DNA of 10,682 bases, taken from the NCBI GenBank assembly GCA_937875395.1, contig CALNCU010000241.1:1-10682 (forward strand), written 5' to 3'. This document shows positions 1-7,286 of the stretch, piece by piece. The notes under the pieces were generated by a model that saw only the letters and a program-made list of their open reading frames with translations, was not told where the DNA came from and did not search any database. The stretch comes from an uncultured Armatimonadota bacterium (GTDB lineage Bacteria; Armatimonadota; UBA5829; DTJY01). The position numbers were made by a program, and so were the translations under genes. Within the stretch, counting starts at the first letter, position 1, and the number at the start of each line of letters is the position of its first letter.

Positions 1-1
1 A

Positions 2-2809
2 ATAGTAGGGGGAGGCTTTGACTATCCGCCGTTCTCTTATATAGACGAAGATGGGAAACCCAAGGGCATAGATGTAGATTTAATGCGCACCATAGCAAAG
101 AAAGAGAATTTGAAACTTGAATTTAAACTCTCAAGGTGGGATAGGGCGCTTGCCATGCTTGAGAACGGAAAGGTGGATGTTCTTATAGGGGTTCTATTTA
201 CCCCGGAGCGGCAGCTTAAGTTTAATTTTACCATCCCAAATGTAATTGATGATTACGTAATCTTTGTCAGGCGCGGCACAACTATCCGGGATATAAAGGA
301 TGTGCAGGGAAAGACGCTGCTTATAGAAGCCGGAGATGCCTCTTTAGAGACAATAGTACAACCGATGGGCATTCAGGGCAACATCCGGTATTTAAACTCG
401 CTCCCGGGGTCCATCCGCGCGTTAAGCGAGGGCAAGGGCGATTATGTGATTGCGCCGTATTCAATAGGCATGCAGGCCGTGCGCCGGTATAATCTGCGGA
501 ATGTCCGGGTATCCGGGCCGTCGCTTGTTCCTGCAGTATACAGATTTGCCGTGCGCAAAACAGACACGGCTCTTCTGGCTACATTAAACGATGGTTTAGA
601 TAAAATCAAGTCCAGCGGAGAGTATAATACAATTCAGAATCGGTGGGTTATCTACAAGCATCCATACCTGCCTTCGCATACGGTGAGCCTTTACATTAAG
701 AGCGTGCTTCTTCCCGTAATCATAGTAATATTTGGATTGGCGGTACTTTTGTGGTGGTTCAAGCATCAGTCTAATAAAAAGACGCAGGAACTTAAACAGA
801 GCGAAGAGAAGTACCGGATGCTTGTATCCCGCCTGCCGGACTGGATATTTGTATGCAAGGGCAATAAAATAGTATACGTAAACCAGGCTACGGCGGACGG
901 ATTGGGATACCCGGTGCAGCAGATAATCGGCACAACAATTATGGATTATCTTACCAAGGAATCCAGAAGGGCTTTGGATAATTCCGCTGTAAAGCATACG
1001 GGAGCGGCGGATTTAGACGCTTACGAGGTAGATGTATTAACCCGCACAGGCAAACGTACCACTCTTGTGATGCGTTCTTCCTCTATCACCTACATTAATG
1101 AGCCTGCACAGCTTGTGGTGGCCGTAGATATAACAGAGCGCAAAATGGCACAGGAGGCAATGAGGGAGGCGCGTGAGGCGGCGGAAGAAGCAAACATGGC
1201 AAAGAGCCAGTTTCTTGCAGCAATGAGCCATGAAATCCGCACCCCCATGAACGGCATAATAGGCATGACGGAACTCCTTATGGATACCGATGTCACAGGA
1301 GATCAGCGCGAGTATCTAGAAGCGGTAATGTATTCGGCAGACTCCCTGCTGGTGCTCCTTAACGATATCCTTGATCTATCCAAGATAGAGGCCGGAAAGG
1401 CAGAGCCGGCCAGATCATCATTTGAGCTATGCAACCTGATGGAAGAGACGGTAAACCTGTTTGCCCTGCGCGCCCAGCGCAAGGGCCTGGAGCTGGTCTG
1501 CCAGGTTGCTCCCGGCATCCCCCACGTTCTTGTAGGCGATGAAGATCATATGCGCCAGATACTGGTAAACCTTATTGGAAACGCAATTAAGTTTACGGAA
1601 TCCGGCGAGGTAGTAGTCTCCGTTAAAGAAGAAAAACGCGCTGCAGATGAGGTCACCCTTCACTTTTGCGTCAGAGATACCGGAATAGGGGTTTCGACAG
1701 AAAAGCAAAAGCTCATCTTTGATGCCTTTGTCCAGGCGGATGCATCTCAAGCCAAGCGGTTTGGAGGGAGCGGACTTGGCCTGGCTATCTCCAACAAGCT
1801 TGCCGAAGGAATGGGCGGCAGAATGTGGGTGGAGAGCGAAGTAGGCAAGGGCAGTAACTTCCACTTTACAATTCCATTTGCTATGCAGCAGGATGTAAAT
1901 GATACTCATGCTGAAGACAAGGCGGCGGAAGCGCTAAAAGATATTGAAGTACTTATAGTAGACGACAACTATGACAACCGGGCCATGCTTACCTGCATGC
2001 TTGCATACTGGAAGATGAAACCCTCCAGCGCAACAGGCGGCAATTCTGCCCTGACACTGCTAAAAGAGGCAGCAAACGATGGAAAGCCGTTCAGCCTGGT
2101 TTTAATAGACGTAACCATGCCGGGGATGGACGGGTTTGAACTGGCCGCTAAAATTACTATTGACCCGGAGCTTGCCCCTGCAATGGTTATGATGCTTAAC
2201 TGTGACGAGATAGCGGGCGAGGCGGAGCAGTGCAGGGAACTAGGGATAAACACATACCTTCATAAACCTATTAGAAGCTCTTTAGTACTTAAATCCATTT
2301 TAAACGCTCTAGGCAAGGAACTGTTGATTAACGACGGTTCCGGCAAGCAGGCATCAGGAATGGCGGATAACCTGCCTGCGCTCGGCATACTGCTTGCAGA
2401 AGATAACCCCATTAACCAAAAGGTGGTAACCACCATGCTTGGGAAGAGAGGGCATACTGTTACCGTAGTTCCGAACGGCAGGGAGGCGGTTCAGGCGGTG
2501 GATCTTGGCGGGTATGACCTTGTTCTTATGGATATATCCATGCCTGAGATGGATGGGTTTGCGGCCACGGATATAATCAGGGAGCGCGAACAATCAACCG
2601 GAGCGCATATACCAATAATTGCGCTCACCGCTAATGCCATGAAGGGCGATGCAGAAAAGTGCCTGGGCGCCGGCATGGATGGATATGTAGCCAAACCAAT
2701 GCGGCTGGAATCCCTCTTGTGCGAGATGGATAGAGTCCTCTCTGTCATAGGGCGGAGGGATAATATGGTTGCTGCAGGGGAGATGGATGCAGAGCAGGAG
2801 CCGTCTTAG
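2..2809 (+). CDS. Hybrid sensor histidine kinase with solute-binding-type sensor domain, PAS and two receiver domains (5' end missing)
   Basis: The frame is open to the left edge, and the codons before the first ATG (83) already encode a family-3 solute-binding motif (FDYPPFSY), so the gene starts outside the window. Visible order: periplasmic solute-binding domain (to about 650), membrane helix (about 701-760), PAS (about 800-1140, ending VDITERK), a short coiled linker, HisKA with phospho-accepting His at 1229-1231 (MSHEIRTPMNG), HATPase with N box (NLIGNAIKF), DTGIG and GSGLGLAI, then two receiver domains with acceptor Asp at 2108-2110 and 2531-2533. By family knowledge, ligand binding outside the membrane controls autophosphorylation and a His-Asp relay. 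No HPt domain follows, so a separate HPt protein or response regulator is expected elsewhere; this is inference. REC1 has Asn-Cys (MMLNCDE) where the conserved Thr/Ser normally stands, while REC2 keeps it (IALTANA). The ligand cannot be told; such domains often bind amino acids. Confidence 0.95.
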   Translation: MVGGGFDYPPFSYIDEDGKPKGIDVDLMRTIAKKENLKLEFKLSRWDRALAMLENGKVDVLIGVLFTPERQLKFNFTIPNVIDDYVIFVRRGTTIRDIKDVQGKTLLIEAGDASLETIVQPMGIQGNIRYLNSLPGSIRALSEGKGDYVIAPYSIGMQAVRRYNLRNVRVSGPSLVPAVYRFAVRKTDTALLATLNDGLDKIKSSGEYNTIQNRWVIYKHPYLPSHTVSLYIKSVLLPVIIVIFGLAVLLWWFKHQSNKKTQELKQSEEKYRMLVSRLPDWIFVCKGNKIVYVNQATADGLGYPVQQIIGTTIMDYLTKESRRALDNSAVKHTGAADLDAYEVDVLTRTGKRTTLVMRSSSITYINEPAQLVVAVDITERKMAQEAMREAREAAEEANMAKSQFLAAMSHEIRTPMNGIIGMTELLMDTDVTGDQREYLEAVMYSADSLLVLLNDILDLSKIEAGKAEPARSSFELCNLMEETVNLFALRAQRKGLELVCQVAPGIPHVLVGDEDHMRQILVNLIGNAIKFTESGEVVVSVKEEKRAADEVTLHFCVRDTGIGVSTEKQKLIFDAFVQADASQAKRFGGSGLGLAISNKLAEGMGGRMWVESEVGKGSNFHFTIPFAMQQDVNDTHAEDKAAEALKDIEVLIVDDNYDNRAMLTCMLAYWKMKPSSATGGNSALTLLKEAANDGKPFSLVLIDVTMPGMDGFELAAKITIDPELAPAMVMMLNCDEIAGEAEQCRELGINTYLHKPIRSSLVLKSILNALGKELLINDGSGKQASGMADNLPALGILLAEDNPINQKVVTTMLGKRGHTVTVVPNGREAVQAVDLGGYDLVLMDISMPEMDGFAATDIIREREQSTGAHIPIIALTANAMKGDAEKCLGAGMDGYVAKPMRLESLLCEMDRVLSVIGRRDNMVAAGEMDAEQEPS

Positions 2810-2825
2810 CCGGGCGGTAATTTTT
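2801..2825 (+). terminator. Possible weak rho-independent terminator after the sensor kinase
   Basis: A short stem can form between CCGTC (2801-2805) and GGCGG (2813-2817), with one T-G wobble. TAA and a run of five T (2821-2825) follow. It overlaps the kinase stop codon and precedes the comEA promoter, as expected for a boundary between transcription units. The stem is short, so this is tentative. Confidence 0.3.
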
Positions 2826-2839
2826 CTTGTACCGTATGC

Positions 2840-2868
2840 TTGAACTTCCTTTTGGCTGATGATATAAT
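2840..2868 (+). promoter_or_regulatory. Sigma-70 type promoter of the comEA-comEC operon
   Basis: TTGAAC (2840-2845) and a perfect TATAAT (2863-2868) are separated by 17 bases, which is the optimal spacing. The transcript would start near 2875 and have a short leader of about 25 bases before comEA. The strong consensus suggests constitutive transcription; no operator is evident beside it. Confidence 0.75.
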
Positions 2869-2900
2869 CCCGACATAAATTTAATTATATTGGAGGCCGG

Positions 2901-3587
2901 ATGGCATTCAACTTCAACAGACCTCAATTGCTTGCCGCATTTGTTATAGTGCTTATGGCGCTTGCAGGAACGGCCGCCGTGGTTCTAAAATCCGGTGTGT
3001 TTGGCCAGCCGGAGCCGGAATACCTGTCTGCCAGCTCTGAAAAGCCGGGTTTGGGGGATGTAACCATTACTCCGCTGCCTCCGCAGAAACTATGGGTTCA
3101 CGTTACAGGGTGCGTGCAGAAGCCAGGTGTCTACCAGTTTGCTCCGGGCGCCAGGGTTCAGGATGCAATACGTGCCGCCGGCGGCGCATCAAAAACGGCA
3201 GACCTGGAAAGCATTAACCTTGCAGAGAAACTGGCAGATGGCGAGCAGGTATTCATTGCCCGGAAGGGGAGCGAACCACTGCCGTCAAAGTCCTGTGTGC
3301 GGGGTGGAAACAAGCCGGTTTCATTCCAATCCGTAAAGAACACGGCAGGGAATGCCACAGATTCCAGGCCGCAAAAGCTTACCGTGCCGGGCAAGGGTGT
3401 AATAAACATCAACACCGCCGGGCTTGAAGATTTGCAGAGGCTCCCGGGCATAGGCCCTTCCACAGCCGAAAAAATTCTTGAGTACCGGAAGGCTAACGGT
3501 GCATTTACTTCCATAGACGAACTGGATGAGGTTAAAGGCATAGGCCCTGCAAAGATAGCCACACTTAAACCATTTGTTTCCTTGTAA
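2901..3587 (+). CDS. comEA: ComEA, DNA-binding competence protein (SLBB plus helix-hairpin-helix)
   Basis: ComEA is the membrane-anchored receptor that binds double-stranded DNA outside the cytoplasmic membrane and passes it to the ComEC channel during natural transformation. This 228-residue protein has the full family layout: a short basic N-terminus, one membrane helix (about 10-29), an SLBB domain (about 64-122, with VTGCVQKPGVY and DAIRAAGG), a polar linker, and two helix-hairpin-helix motifs (LPGIGPSTAEKI at 181-192 and VKGIGPAKI at 211-219) preceded by ININTAG. The ATG at 2901 is supported by TGGAGG at 2891-2896, four bases upstream. A near-consensus promoter lies just upstream, and comEC follows after 21 bases, so the two are very likely one operon. 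The domains are intact, with no missing key residues. Confidence 0.95.
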   Translation: MAFNFNRPQLLAAFVIVLMALAGTAAVVLKSGVFGQPEPEYLSASSEKPGLGDVTITPLPPQKLWVHVTGCVQKPGVYQFAPGARVQDAIRAAGGASKTADLESINLAEKLADGEQVFIARKGSEPLPSKSCVRGGNKPVSFQSVKNTAGNATDSRPQKLTVPGKGVININTAGLEDLQRLPGIGPSTAEKILEYRKANGAFTSIDELDEVKGIGPAKIATLKPFVSL

Positions 3588-3610
3588 TATCTGTAAGGGG
3601 GAACAGATAT
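3587..3610 (+). promoter_or_regulatory. Intercistronic hairpin with the comEC ribosome binding site in its loop
   Basis: ATATCTGT (3587-3594) is the exact reverse complement of ACAGATAT (3603-3610), giving an 8-bp stem around the loop AAGGGGGA (3595-3602). The loop is the comEC Shine-Dalgarno sequence. The 3' arm includes the first two bases of the comEC ATG (3609), and the 5' arm begins with the last base of the comEA stop codon (3585-3587). A ribosome terminating on comEA would be expected to melt the 5' arm, so the arrangement suggests translational coupling. That function is inference; the inverted repeat is directly seen. Confidence 0.6.
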
Positions 3611-5180
3611 GAAACTCTTTCAACGACCTCTGGCACTCTTTACCGCAGCATACATTGCGGGCATCATCTGTATTGTGCAGCTGCACATAAGTCCGGTAAT
3701 TGGGTTTGGTGTGGCTATGGCGCTTTATATTGCTGCATGCTTTATTCCCGCAGGGTCCGGGCAGAGGATACTGCTTATGCTGGTTGTGGGCGTATTTGCT
3801 GTAGGCCTGGTGCGAACTATGGTCTACAGGCATGTCTTATATAACGATCTATCCCGGTACGCCAAGGGGAAGATGGTCTATGTGCAGGGGACGGTGGATT
3901 CTGCCCCCGTTGTTGTAAAGAACGGCTGCCGCTTTGTAATTAAGGCATCTATGGTAGAGGCCTATAACAGAGAATATGCCGTAACCGGACGGGCAATGGT
4001 TACGCTCTACCGGCCGTTCCACAGTAATACCCCTATTCAAGCGCCGTCTTATGGTGCAAAAGTGCGCATCCGCGGGCGCCTGCAACTCCCCGAAGAAGGG
4101 AGCGGAAGCGGGGTAAACTATAAGGCTTATCTTGCCAGGCAGCGGGTGTTTTCAGAGATTGCGGCAGTTGCAGGCAATTGTTACACAGAGCCTTCCCCAA
4201 AATGGAGTATAGGCTCCGTGGCAGAGGGGTTTAGGTCTTCCCTTAAAAAACAGGCATATTCGCTCTTCAGCCCGCTTCATGCAGAGATGCTGCTGGGCAT
4301 ACTGCTTGGAAGCTACTCGGCACTCCCTCTGGATATTCAGAATGCATTTATGCGGTCCGGCACAATGCATCTCCTTGCGGCATCAGGGTTTAACTGTTCC
4401 ATACTTCTTGCAATCTTCGGGTATGCCCTGCGCAGGCTCTCCACGCCAAAAATAGCGGTAAATATTTTGCTTATCGGTGTAGTTTGGGCGTTTACCATTG
4501 TGGCCGGCGCCGGGCCTTCCATTGTACGCGCAGCTATAATGGTTACCGCATATCTGTCTGCATATCTCTTCTGGCGATCGGCAGATTCCTTAAATACCGT
4601 TCTCATTGCTGCACTGGCCATACTTGCCATAAACCCGCTTCAACTCTATGATGTGGGGTTCCAGCTCTCTTTTATGGCGGTGCTCTCTATCATACTTGTA
4701 GTCCCCGTGCTGCAACACCATGTATTAGATTGGTTATCTCCAGAGCGGTTTGACGAGCGCATAGGGGGTGCTCCCGCAGTTTATATTACAATGCGTGCGG
4801 CACAGTGCATAGTGGGGGCGGTAATGCTCTCTATAGTTGTCGGTTTGGGCACCTGGCCGCTTACTGCAACCTATTTTAACTACATATCGCTTGTTTCTCC
4901 AATAGCAAATGCACTTACCGCAATCCTTGTTATTCTTCTTACAATAACGGGTATTATTTCTATGGCTGTGAGTGCGTACATTCCGGCGGCGGGACAGGCG
5001 CTTGCAGCACCCGCTGCTTTTATTATGAATTGCATGACAGGGGTGGTCACCTCTCTGGGAGGGCATCACTGGTCTATAACGGCTGTTAAATCTCCCCCTG
5101 CATTTACAGTTATGGCATATTTTATAATCCTGATTGGAGTGCTTGAGTTTGCCTATAGGAAGACTGCGCCAAAATCGTGA
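3609..5180 (+). CDS. comEC: ComEC N-terminal part: DUF4131 and membrane channel (Competence) domain; frame broken at 3' end
   Basis: ComEC is the inner-membrane channel that carries single-stranded DNA into the cytoplasm. This 523-residue frame begins with membrane helices and a soluble OB-like DUF4131 region (about 80-200, with YVQGTVDSAP and VRIRGRL). The multi-helix Competence domain follows, with the family signatures SGTMHLLAASGFN, GAGPSIVRAAIM, FQLSFMAVLS and GTWPLTATYFN. The start ATG has a strong AAGGGGG upstream (3595-3601). The frame ends abruptly at TGA 5178-5180, where intact ComEC proteins usually continue through a further helix into a metallo-beta-lactamase domain. That domain is present in the next frame, overlapping by 47 bases. 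Many bacteria do have ComEC without the third domain, but here the missing piece lies exactly where it should be, one base out of frame. DNA transport might be retained by the channel part alone; this is not provable from sequence. Confidence 0.92.
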   Translation: MKLFQRPLALFTAAYIAGIICIVQLHISPVIGFGVAMALYIAACFIPAGSGQRILLMLVVGVFAVGLVRTMVYRHVLYNDLSRYAKGKMVYVQGTVDSAPVVVKNGCRFVIKASMVEAYNREYAVTGRAMVTLYRPFHSNTPIQAPSYGAKVRIRGRLQLPEEGSGSGVNYKAYLARQRVFSEIAAVAGNCYTEPSPKWSIGSVAEGFRSSLKKQAYSLFSPLHAEMLLGILLGSYSALPLDIQNAFMRSGTMHLLAASGFNCSILLAIFGYALRRLSTPKIAVNILLIGVVWAFTIVAGAGPSIVRAAIMVTAYLSAYLFWRSADSLNTVLIAALAILAINPLQLYDVGFQLSFMAVLSIILVVPVLQHHVLDWLSPERFDERIGGAPAVYITMRAAQCIVGAVMLSIVVGLGTWPLTATYFNYISLVSPIANALTAILVILLTITGIISMAVSAYIPAAGQALAAPAAFIMNCMTGVVTSLGGHHWSITAVKSPPAFTVMAYFIILIGVLEFAYRKTAPKS

Positions 5181-6063
5181 GTGGCTGGCTATTGTAAGCC
5201 TGGTTGTTATTGCCGTAGGGATATGGCGTCATGCTAATACTATAGATCAGACTAAACTCAGGGCAACATTTATAGATGCAGGGCAGGGGGATTCTATTCT
5301 TATTCAGATGCCGTCCGGCCGTACTGTGCTTGTTGACGGCGGAGGGAGGGCGTACAAAAACGGCGATGATTCAACCGGCTACAGGATTATAGAGCCCTTC
5401 CTACGCAGCCGGGGGGTAAATTGCATAGATATTCTTGTCCTAACCCATCCCCACGATGATCATATAGGCGGCCTCCTCCCCGTGCTCAAAGATTGCAAGG
5501 TGGGCATGGTGATTGACCCGGCAATCCCTCATCCATCCGTTACCTATGCAAAGTTTCTATCGTATATCCGCAGGCACGGCATAAGTTACAGAAGAGCTGT
5601 GCGCGGAGACGTGGTAGACTTCCATGACGGCTCCCGCATGGAGATATTAAATCCGCCGTCTCCCTTAATCTCCGGAACCCAGGATGATGTAAACAACAAT
5701 TCCGTGGTACTCAGGATTACCTACGGCAGCCATGCCCTGCTTCTATGCGGCGATGTGGGCATAGCGGCAGAGGAGGATATCCTCTGCCAGGGCATAGATG
5801 TGGCAAGCGATGTTATTAAGATTGGACACCATGGAAGCAATACCGCTACGGGCGATTCCTGGCTCTCTGCTGTACATCCCACAATTGCAGTTATCAGCGT
5901 GGGCCGGCACAATTCGTTCGGCCATCCCAGCAAAAGGGTGTTGGAGAGGCTGCAATTAAAGGGCTGCAAAACGTATAGAACAGATACCGGCGGATCTATA
6001 ACCATTGAGCTTAAACGCGGGGAGCCATCCATAAGGGTAATAACAGCACGCAAGAATGATTGA
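5134..6063 (+). CDS. comEC: ComEC C-terminal part: last membrane helix and metallo-beta-lactamase domain, displaced by one base
   Basis: This frame encodes a membrane helix (WLAIVSLVVIAVGIW) and then the ComEC-type metallo-beta-lactamase domain, proposed in the literature to be a nuclease degrading the non-transported strand. Seen motifs: TFIDAGQGDS, LVDGGG, the full metal motif HPHDDH (His codons at 5446, 5452 and 5461), LLCGDVG, KIGHHGSN and SVGRHNSFGHP. All metal ligands appear present, so the domain looks functional. The only standard starts before the helix are TTG codons (5134, 5143, 5149) directly after an in-frame TGA, with no Shine-Dalgarno sequence. Independent translation therefore looks unlikely. 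Dropping one A of AAAA (5171-5174) would join both parts as RKTAPNREWLAIV, in an otherwise ordinary ComEC of about 817 residues. I treat this as the 3' half of a frameshifted comEC, not as a separate gene. Confidence 0.85.
   Translation: MECLSLPIGRLRQNREWLAIVSLVVIAVGIWRHANTIDQTKLRATFIDAGQGDSILIQMPSGRTVLVDGGGRAYKNGDDSTGYRIIEPFLRSRGVNCIDILVLTHPHDDHIGGLLPVLKDCKVGMVIDPAIPHPSVTYAKFLSYIRRHGISYRRAVRGDVVDFHDGSRMEILNPPSPLISGTQDDVNNNSVVLRITYGSHALLLCGDVGIAAEEDILCQGIDVASDVIKIGHHGSNTATGDSWLSAVHPTIAVISVGRHNSFGHPSKRVLERLQLKGCKTYRTDTGGSITIELKRGEPSIRVITARKND
5171..5180 (+). other. Frameshift site in comEC
   Basis: The frame carrying the channel domain reads CCA AAA TCG TGA here and stops; the frame carrying the nuclease-like domain reads CAA AAT CGT GAG and continues. 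The shift needed is +1, equal to one surplus base, and the AAAA run (5171-5174) is the natural place for it. It may be a sequencing or assembly indel, a real inactivating mutation or, less likely, programmed frameshifting. Confidence 0.75.
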
Positions 6064-6131
6064 CGGCCTTCTCCTCCAGGGTAAGACAGTGATGCCTTAT
6101 TTGCGGCATATTGCATTTATCCTGCATATAT

Positions 6132-6149
6132 GGAGGATGCCAAAGCTTG
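6132..6149 (+). promoter_or_regulatory. Ribosome binding site that sets the lipoprotein start at TTG 6147
   Basis: GGAGG (6132-6136) stands ten bases before TTG at 6147. That start gives a compact lipoprotein signal peptide. The upstream in-frame TTG at 6111 lacks such a site and would place the ribosome binding site inside the coding region. ATCCT (6119-6123) is complementary to AGGAT (6134-6138) and could pair with part of the site. Confidence 0.55.
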
Positions 6150-7196
6150 CACCGTTTTATTTTATACGGATTGCTCTTTTCTCTTCTGCTTACGGGCTGC
6201 GGGGGAGGGCCTCCCGCGCCTTCCAGCGGTGCTATTGATCCTACCGATCCTACATCTACCGGTATTGTTATTGACACACCGGTGAGCCGTGCAATCTTCC
6301 AGCAATCGGGAGGGGCGAGCAATATTCCCGTAAATATTTCTGTAAATACAATGCCTGCCGGTCATGGCATAGAAGCGGTGCTGGATAAAGGCACTCCCGG
6401 CGAACGATCAGAGAAGAAGTTTGGAGCGCCGTACCAGTTTGTATTCTTTGGCGTCCCGTGCGGAGAGCACACGCTCTCTGCATGCCGGATTACTATAACC
6501 GGTCAGCGCATAGGGGAATTTGTTACCGTAGACAGGGTGGGCGTAGGGGATATAATAGTTGCCGTGGGAGACAGCATAACCTACGGAGAGGATGATGATA
6601 TTTATACGGATGACTGGTCTGCAGACGGCAGAAACGGGCCCGTGACGGATATATGGGGGACTTCCTACGGGGGATTTGAGCCTATCCTGAACAATCTGCT
6701 TACAAATGCAAAGGGGTATCCGCACAGCGTTATTAATGAGGGCTGTTCGGGCGATCTGGCATACAGGGGCCTGGATAGAATAGACGGCATCCTTGCCAAA
6801 TATCCCACTGCCGGTATGTGGTTGATAGCATTTGGTACTAATGATTCCAACCACAATGTCTCAGCATCCGTCTATGAATCTAACCTACGGAGCATTATTG
6901 CGCGCATACACGCCGTAAACCCTTCGGCAAAAATCTTTCTGCCCAAGGTGTTCTACTGGCCCAAAGACCTTGTTCAGGAATACCACGGCTGCATGCAAAA
7001 TATTATAAGTTCAACCCCCAACGTCTGCATGGGGGCGGATCTGGAGACATCTTTTAAGCAGAATCATGAACAGTTTGACCACATGGCAAACGCGCCCGGC
7101 ACCTGGTTCTCCCCGGTAAAGACACATCACCCTAACGGCATAGGCATCCAAAAAATGGCCGAGCTGTGGCGGGATGCCATTCTATCGGCTATATAG
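6147..7196 (+). CDS. Lipoprotein with SGNH/GDSL-type hydrolase domain
   Basis: The protein is predicted to be a secreted, lipid-anchored esterase-like hydrolase. The TTG start at 6147 is preferred (GGAGG upstream) and gives 349 residues. A lipoprotein signal peptide ends in the lipobox LTGC, with Cys18 as the lipidated residue. Next come a Gly/Pro/Ser-rich linker, a region of alternating beta-strand-like sequence (about 45-130) resembling an Ig-like accessory domain, and the hydrolase domain with GDSITYGED (nucleophile Ser143), NEGCSGD (oxyanion Gly199) and FGTNDSN (oxyanion Asn232). The C-terminal block reads KTHHPNGIG: His328 and Pro-Asn are kept, but Lys325 stands where SGNH enzymes usually have the catalytic Asp of DxxH. 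Activity would then rely on a Ser-His dyad or an acid from elsewhere. The family acts on acetylated sugars, lipids or other esters; the substrate here is unknown. It follows comEC by 83 bases but has no known link to competence. Confidence 0.88.
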   Translation: MHRFILYGLLFSLLLTGCGGGPPAPSSGAIDPTDPTSTGIVIDTPVSRAIFQQSGGASNIPVNISVNTMPAGHGIEAVLDKGTPGERSEKKFGAPYQFVFFGVPCGEHTLSACRITITGQRIGEFVTVDRVGVGDIIVAVGDSITYGEDDDIYTDDWSADGRNGPVTDIWGTSYGGFEPILNNLLTNAKGYPHSVINEGCSGDLAYRGLDRIDGILAKYPTAGMWLIAFGTNDSNHNVSASVYESNLRSIIARIHAVNPSAKIFLPKVFYWPKDLVQEYHGCMQNIISSTPNVCMGADLETSFKQNHEQFDHMANAPGTWFSPVKTHHPNGIGIQKMAELWRDAILSAI

Positions 7197-7209
7197 GGGA
7201 TTATTCCTG

Positions 7210-7238
7210 TTTACATAATTTGCCTGCCGGTATAAAAT
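7210..7238 (+). promoter_or_regulatory. Probable promoter of the metal ATPase gene
   Basis: TTTACA (7210-7215) is followed after 17 bases by TAAAAT (7233-7238), within an AT-rich stretch. Transcription would start near 7245, leaving a leader of about 40 bases. TATAAA (7231-7236) is an alternative -10 with a poorer 15-base spacing. Confidence 0.5.
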
Positions 7239-7251
7239 AATAAAAGGAATC

Positions 7252-7276
7252 GGCCGGAAAGTCTCCGGCTTTGTCT
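7252..7276 (+). terminator. Leader hairpin before the metal ATPase gene, terminator-like
   Basis: GCCGGA (7253-7258) pairs with TCCGGC (7264-7269) around a five-base loop, and a G-T wobble extends it by one pair. A T-rich stretch (TTTGTCTTT) follows. It could terminate transcription from the upstream lipoprotein gene. It lies downstream of the proposed ATPase promoter, however, so it could instead act as a leader element close to the ribosome binding site (GAGGGG, 7279-7284). Its role is undecided. Confidence 0.4.
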
Positions 7277-7286
7277 TTGAGGGGTT

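Noticed and set aside
3321..3833. Antisense 170-codon frame across comEA and comEC
   Set aside because: It is the reverse shadow of two well-supported genes and shows no family motif or plausible start region.
5165..5185. Programmed ribosomal frameshift in comEC
   Set aside because: The needed shift is +1, and I see no known +1 slippery site or stimulatory structure; four As are also short for transcript slippage. Not excluded, but less likely than an indel.
5134..6063. Independent metallo-beta-lactamase gene downstream of a natural short ComEC
   Set aside because: It has no ribosome binding site, its only standard starts before the helix are TTGs directly after a stop, and it begins with the helix that normally bridges the two ComEC domains.
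6056..6238. Small 60-codon frame overlapping the lipoprotein signal peptide
   Set aside because: It runs through the lipoprotein start region in another frame, has no recognisable family, and the lipobox in the other frame is far more convincing.
7239..7286. Metal riboswitch (such as a NiCo type) before the ATPase
   Set aside because: The leader is about 40 bases with one simple hairpin, too short for the known multi-helix metal riboswitches.
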